This document shows, piece by piece, positions 1 to 6,346 of a DNA stretch of 6,346 bases (position 1 is its first letter; every line of letters starts with the position of its first letter). The stretch is from DALYLB01 sp046154695 (GTDB taxonomy: Bacteria > Acidobacteriota > Blastocatellia > RBC074). The stretch covers positions 1 through 6,346 of the forward strand of contig JBJXFI010000037.1 of the NCBI GenBank assembly GCA_046154695.1, written 5' to 3'. The notes under the pieces were generated by a model that ran no database searches, was not told the origin of the DNA, and worked only from the letters and a program-made list of their open reading frames with translations. The translations under genes and the position numbers were made by a program.

Positions 1-100
1 CCAATCGCTATCGCCCGTTTCACGGGCTCAGGAGCCTTTTGGGCGCGCTCCCAGGGCTTGCGCCCCGGGCTTTATGCTGCCGCCTGCTTCGCAGGCTGTG
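1..100. repeat. Cluster of REP-like palindromes
   Basis: Several short inverted repeats are packed end to end. GCCCG (13-17) pairs with CGGGC (23-27). GGGCGC (41-46) pairs with GCGCCC (60-65). An overlapping alternative pairs 50-57 with 62-69 across one mismatch. GCCTGC (82-87) pairs with GCAGGC (91-96) around a three-base TTC loop. No coding frame here has a plausible start or protein pattern. Clusters of G+C-rich hairpins between genes are typical of REP or BIME-type dispersed repeats. That identity is inferred, because only one copy of the cluster is visible in the window. The cluster could also be the decayed end of a mobile element or terminator-like structure of a gene lying to the left. 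Confidence 0.45.
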
Positions 101-311
101 AAGATCAAATTTCAAAACACCCTCTAAGAGATAAACGCCCGCTGACCGGAGTAGAATACCCGCCGAGCCCGATGCCGTCGGCATCGGCTGTGACACTCAT
201 TCAAGTGTCCTATTGCCCCGCAGCCGGCGCCGCCTGTTTCTCGGATAATCCGCGCGGCCGCCATCAGGCATTGAGGCAGTGTGTGATGATGTAGTCCTTT
301 TCGGAGAGAGC
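101..311 (+). promoter_or_regulatory. Upstream region of the PAP2 gene with two hairpins
   Basis: No gene is supported here. It contains a near-perfect palindrome at 166-189, whose core CCGATGCCG (169-177) pairs with CGGCATCGG (179-187) and which extends outward with one bulged C. A second hairpin pairs GACACT (192-197) with AGTGTC (204-209). A TAGAAT box at 152-157 resembles a -10 element, but I see no convincing -35 at the right distance, so the promoter is not assigned. GGAGAG at 303-308 is the likely ribosome binding site for the ATG at 312. Confidence 0.35.
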
Positions 312-929
312 ATGACCAACATCCCGTTTCGATTCCGGAATAACTTTAAATCCTTCTTCCCCGTTGTGGCGGTGTTGTATGCCGGCTATCAGATCACCAA
401 TCGATTTCACCTTTTCGAGCCGCGGCGACTGCCGATGACCTCGCTGGACCATGCAATCCCGTTTCTGCACTGGTCTGTGTGGCCGTATTTCGGGCTCATC
501 ATGCTGCTCGTGCTTCCGCTCTTCATTCGCACCGAGCGGCTGTTTCGCCGCGCGATCGTGGCGGTCACCGTCGCCGTCTGCCTGAACCTGGTCATCTACA
601 CGATTCTGCCGACCACTTATCCGCGCCCGCCGCTCCCCGATGGCGAGGGTCTTTCCCTCGGGGCCTATCGCTGGCTCTGCGCCATCGACACGCCCGCCAA
701 CTGCTTCCCCTCGGGCCACATCACCTCGCCCGCCATCAGTTACTGGGCTCTCGCACAGGAAAACCCGCGCATGATCTGGTGGTTCCGGGCGGTCTTCGCG
801 CTCCTGGCCATCTCGATCCTGACCACCAAGCAGCATTATGTCTTCGATCTGTTCGGCGGGCTGGCCTCGGCCGGCATCGGCATTCTCGTCAGCGGCTGGA
901 TTGCCGCCGACCGAAAACAGGAGGCATAA
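312..929 (+). CDS. PAP2/AUR1-like membrane phosphatase family protein
   Basis: This encodes a polytopic membrane protein of 205 residues in the PAP2 (phosphatidic acid phosphatase type 2) superfamily, whose members hydrolyse or transfer lipid phosphate groups at the membrane. Three motif regions are visible. PTTYPRP (residues 100-106) stands in for the first motif, CFPSGH (131-136) is the second, and TTKQHYVFD (171-179) supplies the third with His175 and Asp179. The Lys of the classical first motif and the Arg of the classical third motif are absent, which is closer to the AUR1-like branch than to classical PAP phosphatases. Hydrophobic segments lie near residues 15-28, 55-72, 79-100, 138-150, 156-170 and 180-198. 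I chose ATG 312 because GGAGAG sits about five bases upstream. An in-frame GTG at 279 would add 11 residues without membrane or motif content. The gene is monocistronic as far as visible and convergent with the dioxygenase. The substrate is unknown. Confidence 0.8.
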   Translation: MTNIPFRFRNNFKSFFPVVAVLYAGYQITNRFHLFEPRRLPMTSLDHAIPFLHWSVWPYFGLIMLLVLPLFIRTERLFRRAIVAVTVAVCLNLVIYTILPTTYPRPPLPDGEGLSLGAYRWLCAIDTPANCFPSGHITSPAISYWALAQENPRMIWWFRAVFALLAISILTTKQHYVFDLFGGLASAGIGILVSGWIAADRKQEA

Positions 930-936
930 GCGGCTG

Positions 937-970
937 CCGCCCCGCCACAGTGGCGGGGAGGCAGGGGCGG
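937..970. terminator. Convergent hairpin, possible bidirectional terminator
   Basis: CCCCGCCA (940-947) pairs perfectly with TGGCGGGG (951-958) around the loop CAG, eight bases after the PAP2 stop codon. An alternative pairing joins CCGCCCC (937-943) to GGGGCGG (964-970). No T-run follows on either strand, so this is not a canonical intrinsic terminator. Its place between two converging genes makes a transcription-ending or mRNA-protecting role plausible. Confidence 0.4.
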
Positions 971-990
971 CCGGAGGATAGAATTCGCGG

Positions 991-1656
991 CTACCGCGGG
1001 GAGATCTGCGTCAGCGCGGGAGGCGCGATCACCGGCTCGGTTTTGGGAACGGCCTCGCCGTGTTTGCTGAAATAGGCCAGTTGGCGCCGGTAGCACTGAT
1101 TCTTCTCCATATCGAACGCGACGCAGGAGTCGAATGGACGCGAATAGATGTGAATGCTGACGGCGCGCTCCGTCGTGTCGCTGAGGTTGAAGAGGCGGTG
1201 AATCGTCTGCAGCTTGTCGGCGGTGAGCACGGCGCCGCCGGCGCATGCCTCGACTTCGCGCAGAACCTCCAGTTTCGTGTGCTCCGATCCCGCAAGGCAG
1301 TCGAGATCGACGACGTTCTGGTTCTCCGGGTGATCGCATCCCATCCACTTGTAATCGACCACGCCCAGGTTCCCCCGCTGCGGAATCATCCAGCATAGCT
1401 GGCCGTTGTGCGTATGCACGGCCGTCTTCTGGCCGGGCTGCCAGCAGATCGCCATCACCTCGAAGAGATCGTCCCGATAGATCAGGTTGCGCGTATAGAA
1501 CTTCTCGTCGAAGAACAGATAGGGTTCGAGCGACGAATCGCGGAGCTGCACACCCGAGCAGAGGTCGAGAACGCTGTCGCGCGTGATCAATCCCTGCTCG
1601 AACTCGCGAAGCGAGGAAAGAAAATCATCGATCCCAACCAACCGTTTCGCCATCAT
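991..1656 (-). CDS. Cysteine dioxygenase (cupin, type I)
   Basis: This is a thiol dioxygenase of 221 residues that should convert L-cysteine plus O2 to cysteine sulfinate in the cytoplasm using a mononuclear Fe(II). Its metal ligands align with those of mammalian cysteine dioxygenase: His81 and His83 in VHTHNGQLC, and His153 in IHRLFN. Cys88 and Tyr171 match the pair that forms the Cys-Tyr crosslink. Ser167, His169 and Tyr171 in SIHIY match the catalytic Ser-His-Tyr triad, and Cys178 in PFDSC is also kept. Arg56 in YTRN matches the Arg that binds the substrate carboxylate, favouring cysteine over 3-mercaptopropionate as substrate. It is the last gene of the operon, six bases after the permease B stop. 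AGGAGG (1664-1659) overlaps that stop; it lies two bases from the ATG at 1656 and five from the ATG at 1653, so 1653 may be the true start. The stop codon sits in the loop of a small CGCGG/CCGCG hairpin. Confidence 0.9.
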   Translation of the reverse strand: MMAKRLVGIDDFLSSLREFEQGLITRDSVLDLCSGVQLRDSSLEPYLFFDEKFYTRNLIYRDDLFEVMAICWQPGQKTAVHTHNGQLCWMIPQRGNLGVVDYKWMGCDHPENQNVVDLDCLAGSEHTKLEVLREVEACAGGAVLTADKLQTIHRLFNLSDTTERAVSIHIYSRPFDSCVAFDMEKNQCYRRQLAYFSKHGEAVPKTEPVIAPPALTQISPR

Positions 1657-1662
1657 TGCCTC

Positions 1663-3612
1663 CTATCCGCCCACATGAACCGCGGGCCGCCGCGAGGAAT
1701 CCGGCTCCGCCTGCCGCAGGATCTCGTGCGTCACCGGGGCCGTGTCGCCCTCGCCGAAAAAGATGAATTTCAACACGTACGACAAGGGGTTGCCCTCCGT
1801 CCAGCCGAAATAGACATGCGGAATCTGCCCCGTTTCATCGCGAACATGCAGCAGAAACGCCGCAATCGCATTCGGGACCGAAGAGCTTTTCGCGCGCAGG
1901 ACCCGGTAATTTCCCACGCGGAACCCGCGGACCTTCAGCACGCCGGAAAATTGCGAGGTGTCCCCCGGATTGATTTCGAGAAAGATCACCGGCTCGGCGG
2001 CGGGGATATGATTATTCCACCGCTCCTGCTTCTCCTTCAATCGATACTCGTCAATGTCGCCCCGGTCGGGACGATTGGCGATAATGCGAATGGTCCCCCT
2101 TCCGGCCTCGTCGATGAACGATTGCGCGGTCTCGCCCAGCTCGACCTTGTCGACGCGCAGTTCCGTCGAGCGCAGCGCGCGGGAGGCGAACGATACGGCG
2201 ATGATCGACAGAATGAAGATCGACGCAATCTTGATGCCTTCGGGCCGTTCGATGACGTTGGTCACGGTCGTGTAAACAAAGACCAGCGCAATCGTCAAAA
2301 ACGCCCATCGGACGCGGCCCTCCCGCCAGGTTGAGAGCGTCACGGCCACCGCGGCCGAGCTCATCAGCACCAGCACCCCGGTCGCGTAGGCGTACCCCTG
2401 CTCGACGACGTTGGCCTCGAACGCGATCGTCACGATGAAGGCGATGATCGTGACGACGCACACCAGCGGCCTGTTGGCGCGCGCCCAGTCCGGCGCCATC
2501 CCGTAGCGCGGGAGATACCGCGGGATGATGTTGAGCAATCCGGCCATCGCCGACGCGCCCGCGAACCAGAGGATCAACACCGTGCTCAAATCATACGCGG
2601 TCCCGAACGCATGCCCCAGATAACGGTGCGCCAGAAAGGCCAGCGCGCGCCCATCGGCCTCGCCCTTCGGCTGGAACTGTTCCGCCGAGATCAGCATCGT
2701 CGTCACCAGACTGCTCGCGATCAGCATCACGCTCATAATCAGCGCCGCGGCGAGCAGCAACCGCCGCGCGCCGCGAATTCGCCCCTCGGGCCGATCCGGC
2801 GTGTCATCCGGCGCGCCCTTCACCAGGGGCATCACCGCGACGCCCGTCTCGAAACCCGACAGGCCCAGAGCGAGTTTCGGAAACAGGATCAGCGCCATGC
2901 CGATCATCATCAGCGGCCGGCCTTGCACTCCGGGGGCGGAAAAGAGCGCCCGCTCCCAGTTCGGGATCACCTGCGGATGCGTCACCACCTCGTAAATCCC
3001 CGTGGCGACCACGATCAGATTCAGGAACAGATAAACGGCGACCAGCAGGACGGCGATGCCGATCGCCTCCTTGAACCCTTTCAGAAAGATCATCCCCAAC
3101 ACCGTGATCAACACCAGCGTCACGGCGATCGGATGACGCCCCAGTAACGGCGGAGCAAACGGGTTCTCGACAATATGCGCCGTCGCGTCCGCGGCCGACA
3201 TCGTGATCGTGATGACAAAATCGGTCGCCACGAATCCGAGCAGCATCAACACGAATAATTTGCCCTTCCACCGCGGCAGCAAACTCTCGAGCATCGAGAT
3301 CGAGCCTTCGCCGTGCGGGCTCTCCCTCGCAACCCGATTATAGATCGGAAGCGCGCCGAACAGCGTCAACAGAACCAGCACCAGCGTCGCGATCGGCGAC
3401 AACGCGCCCGCCGCGAGAAACGCGAGCCCCGGCTGATAGCCCAGCGTCGAGAAATAATCGACGCCCGTCAGGCACATCACCTTCCACCACGGATGCGCCT
3501 GATGAACGCCCTCTCGCTCATGAGGACCCTCAATCTCCCGAACCTGCCCTTCAAGAAACCACTGCTTGAAATCGTGGAAAAGCCCCTTCTCCTGAATAAC
3601 TGTCTCACTCAT
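1663..3612 (-). CDS. APC-superfamily permease B, KUP/KimA-like
   Basis: This is an inner-membrane transporter of 649 residues. After a hydrophilic N-terminus of about 44 residues there are about 12 hydrophobic segments (roughly residues 45-475), then a soluble C-terminal domain of about 170 residues. TM1 carries DYFSTLGY (52-59), the Asp-x6-Tyr spacing also found in Kup (DIGTSPLY) and KimA. The next loop has HGEGSIS (100-106), close to the NGEGG motif of Kup. TM3 has DFVIT (131-135), and TM6 has LSGFETG (251-257), where Ser and Glu fall on residues lining the ion site in KimA. Such proteins are commonly labelled amino acid permeases; I infer that a cation, perhaps K+ with H+, is at least as likely. 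It follows its paralogue by 21 bases, has only a weak AAGAAG ribosome site (3625-3620), and is coupled to the dioxygenase. The start is supported by gap-free alignment to permease A from residue 1. Confidence 0.85.
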   Translation of the reverse strand: MSETVIQEKGLFHDFKQWFLEGQVREIEGPHEREGVHQAHPWWKVMCLTGVDYFSTLGYQPGLAFLAAGALSPIATLVLVLLTLFGALPIYNRVARESPHGEGSISMLESLLPRWKGKLFVLMLLGFVATDFVITITMSAADATAHIVENPFAPPLLGRHPIAVTLVLITVLGMIFLKGFKEAIGIAVLLVAVYLFLNLIVVATGIYEVVTHPQVIPNWERALFSAPGVQGRPLMMIGMALILFPKLALGLSGFETGVAVMPLVKGAPDDTPDRPEGRIRGARRLLLAAALIMSVMLIASSLVTTMLISAEQFQPKGEADGRALAFLAHRYLGHAFGTAYDLSTVLILWFAGASAMAGLLNIIPRYLPRYGMAPDWARANRPLVCVVTIIAFIVTIAFEANVVEQGYAYATGVLVLMSSAAVAVTLSTWREGRVRWAFLTIALVFVYTTVTNVIERPEGIKIASIFILSIIAVSFASRALRSTELRVDKVELGETAQSFIDEAGRGTIRIIANRPDRGDIDEYRLKEKQERWNNHIPAAEPVIFLEINPGDTSQFSGVLKVRGFRVGNYRVLRAKSSSVPNAIAAFLLHVRDETGQIPHVYFGWTEGNPLSYVLKFIFFGEGDTAPVTHEILRQAEPDSSRRPAVHVGG

Positions 3613-3633
3613 TACGTGACTTCTTTCCTTATT

Positions 3634-5574
<1,941 letters not shown>

Positions 5575-5685
5575 GCTCCTCTTTTCCGTCTCCGGCCAAA
5601 TCCGGCCGGGATTGATCACCGCGTAAGCCCTCTTCCGGATCTTCGATTGCGGGGACTCCACCGGGAATGATATTGCCACGTCACG
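5575..5685 (-). promoter_or_regulatory. Operon leader and probable promoter region
   Basis: This stretch separates the terminator from the first operon gene and must hold the operon promoter if the terminator works fully. On the minus strand TATCAT (plus 5672-5667) matches five of six bases of a -10 box and would place the transcript start about 85-90 bases before the start codon. No good -35 box lies 16-18 bases upstream, where the sequence is the base of the terminator stem and T-run. The promoter is therefore tentative. Confidence 0.25.
5592..5609 (-). promoter_or_regulatory. Leader hairpin close to the operon start codon
   Basis: CCGGCC (5592-5597) and GGCCGG (5604-5609) form a perfect six-pair stem with a six-base loop, 17 bases upstream of the permease A start codon. 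In the mRNA it would sit just before the ribosome binding purines (AGAGGAG). It could limit or modulate translation initiation. Nothing in the sequence identifies a ligand or a binding protein. Confidence 0.35.
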
Positions 5686-5725
5686 AAAAAAGGCGGGGAG
5701 CGCAAGCTTCTCCGCCTGCGCTCCC
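5686..5725 (-). terminator. Intrinsic terminator reading toward the operon
   Basis: On the minus strand GGGAGCGCA (5725-5717) pairs perfectly with TGCGCTCCC (5704-5696) over a 12-base loop, followed by CGCC and then six T (5691-5686). A competing stem pairs GGCGG (5716-5712) with CCGCC (5696-5692), which abuts the T-run directly. The order of stem then T-run fixes the direction as leftward. It ends transcription from the ABC pseudogene side and so insulates the operon, or it could act as an attenuator if the operon promoter lies further upstream. Confidence 0.7.
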
Positions 5726-5749
5726 GGTAAGGCGCGTATCCTAGCACCA

Positions 5750-5988
5750 ACACCGATATGGCTGAAAGCCTTATCGGGAAAGGAGGCCCATGGCCGCGGA
5801 TGACCAGCCCCCCGGCGTCAGACGCTCCTTCGCTCCGCACAAATGCGGCAAGGTCGATTTCCCGCATCCGGGGGGCCCTTATTCGCCAAAAAGTCCCCCG
5901 CCGCCAGATCCAGTCTCCCCATTCCCTTCATTCAAAAACAGACCTGTTACAGAATCTTGTCCAGGAACTGTCAACCTATCTCCACCAT
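5750..5988 (-). pseudogene. Decayed 5' fragment of an ABC transporter ATPase
   Basis: This remnant reads as the N-terminus of an ABC ATPase of the LolD/MacB type, which would power an export or lipoprotein-release permease. From the ATG at 5988 one frame gives MVEIG, then LDKIL, then LDLAAGDFLANKGP, in the order and spacing expected before a Walker A motif. Three in-frame stops interrupt it at 5973-5971, 5949-5947 and 5934-5932. At a run of six C (5875-5870) the frame changes and continues as GPPGCGKSTL, an almost intact Walker A, then PHLCGAKERLTPGG. The frame changes again near 5813 to LVIRGH, matching the usual strand after Walker A. Nothing resembling the signature motif or Walker B follows, so the gene is also truncated before the terminator at 5725. 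The pattern is too ordered for chance but cannot encode a working protein. The exact family is inferred. Confidence 0.65.
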
Positions 5989-6117
5989 GGAAACCATTAT
6001 GTTGAATGCTTGACAAACTTTTAATAGGTCAAAACCTTGACAAAATATTGATTTGATATTATCCTTCTAAAGGAATCATTGACTACAAAGTGGGGAGACA
6101 GCCGAAGGCGAACTCGA
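5989..6117. other. AT-rich intergenic segment with repeated TTGAC motifs
   Basis: This is the most AT-rich part of the window. CTTGACAAA occurs twice (6009-6017 and 6036-6044), and GTCAA (6028-6032) forms an inverted pair with TTGAC (6037-6041) across four bases. The second TTGACA (6037-6042) is a perfect -35 box; 17 bases later TATCCT (6060-6065) matches four of six bases of a -10, giving a possible rightward promoter. No intact rightward gene follows, so the promoter may be a relic or drive an unrecognised RNA. An alternative reading is an operator for a dimeric regulator. No gene is supported in this segment. Confidence 0.3.
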
Positions 6118-6346
6118 TCAATCGTAGCAGGCCCTCCGCGAAGAGCTTGCAGAGGGGAAGGCAGGTGGTGTAGGATTGGTAATTTCGGCGGCTTCATATG
6201 CGGCTCGTGGGATGAGCCCATGGACAAGGAAGATCGTGGTTGATCCTGGGCGGATGAAAACACCAATGACGACGTGAAATACCGACCGGGACAAGATCAG
6301 GGACCCGGCGACAAAAGCGTTGCGGAATCGTGACTGAATCGCAAAC
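6118..6346 (-). CDS. Partial unrecognised reading frame at the window edge
   Basis: A minus-strand frame is open from the right edge of the window to a TGA at 6118-6120, about 75 codons, with no ATG or GTG inside it. If real, it is the C-terminal end of a gene starting beyond the window. It contains a hydrophobic stretch (FVAGSLILSRSVFHVVIGVF) and a second one around TTIFLVHGLIP. I do not recognise the family. The opposite strand in this stretch has several stops. The lack of motif support and the decayed neighbour make a pseudogene fragment equally likely. Confidence 0.25.
   Translation of the reverse strand, partial: FAIQSRFRNAFVAGSLILSRSVFHVVIGVFIRPGSTTIFLVHGLIPRAAYEAAEITNPTPPAFPSASSSRRACYD

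Noticed and set aside
58..294. Small plus-strand frame across the palindromic region
   Set aside because: It is a translation of inverted repeats with no ribosome site and no recognisable protein pattern.
264..836. Minus-strand open frame opposite the PAP2 gene
   Set aside because: It is a charged, low-complexity shadow of the PAP2 frame, which has the PSGH motif, membrane segments and a ribosome site.
1408..2334. Long plus-strand open frame (308 codons) opposite permease B and the dioxygenase
   Set aside because: It is antisense to two clearly recognised genes, is extremely rich in Arg, and has no domain pattern. A similar antisense frame lies opposite the matching part of permease A (3313-4158), as expected from shared codon use in paralogues.
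5575..5679. Extended N-terminus of permease A from the ATG at 5679
   Set aside because: The extra 35 residues have no match in permease B, while the ATG at 5574 gives a gap-free N-terminal alignment and has purines upstream.
5616..5867. Minus-strand 83-codon frame as an independent gene
   Set aside because: Its readable part (LVIRGH) continues the decayed ABC ATPase in another frame, and the rest is Arg-rich sequence through the terminator and leader.
5575..5900. c-di-AMP (ydaO/yuaA) riboswitch upstream of the KUP/KimA-like operon
   Set aside because: It was considered because KimA and Kup genes are often controlled by it. I could not find its conserved segments upstream; the sequence reads as an ABC ATPase relic followed by a terminator.

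Overview
This is a GC-rich bacterial window. The cysteine dioxygenase, the style of the transporters and the G+C-rich palindromic repeats would suit a Gram-negative soil or sediment lineage such as Verrucomicrobiota or Acidobacteriota, but no marker gene fixes the taxon, so that is a weak inference.

Layout. Positions 1-311 hold no gene that I can support, but carry a run of palindromes resembling dispersed REP-type repeats. A small PAP2/AUR1-like membrane phosphatase follows on the + strand (312-929). It converges on a three-gene minus-strand operon across a strong hairpin near 937-970. In transcription order the operon is permease A (5574-3634), permease B (3612-1663) and a cysteine dioxygenase (1656-991). 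The gaps are only 21 and 6 nt, and the ribosome binding site of the dioxygenase overlaps the stop codon of permease B. The permeases are tandem paralogues, gap-free over roughly their first 155 residues and with the same C-terminal ending. They would usually be labelled amino acid permeases, but their TM1 D-x6-Y signature, the following HG(E/D)GSIS motif and the TM3 pattern match the KUP/KimA branch of potassium transporters.

Right-hand side. Upstream of the operon lie a leader with a hairpin near the start codon and an intrinsic terminator (5686-5725) pointing toward the operon. Beyond these is a decayed 5' fragment of an ABC transporter ATPase (about 5750-5988, minus strand): a readable Walker A motif is broken by three in-frame stops and two frame changes. 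An AT-rich segment with repeated TTGAC motifs follows, and a partial unrecognised minus-strand reading frame runs off the right edge. This flank looks like eroding DNA next to an intact operon.

How the genes may work together. The dioxygenase oxidises cysteine to cysteine sulfinate. Co-translation with two transporters suggests either that the transporters handle a cysteine-related substrate or that ion uptake and sulfur or osmolyte metabolism are co-expressed. The sequence alone does not decide; residue patterns favour potassium, while the neighbouring gene favours a sulfur amino acid.
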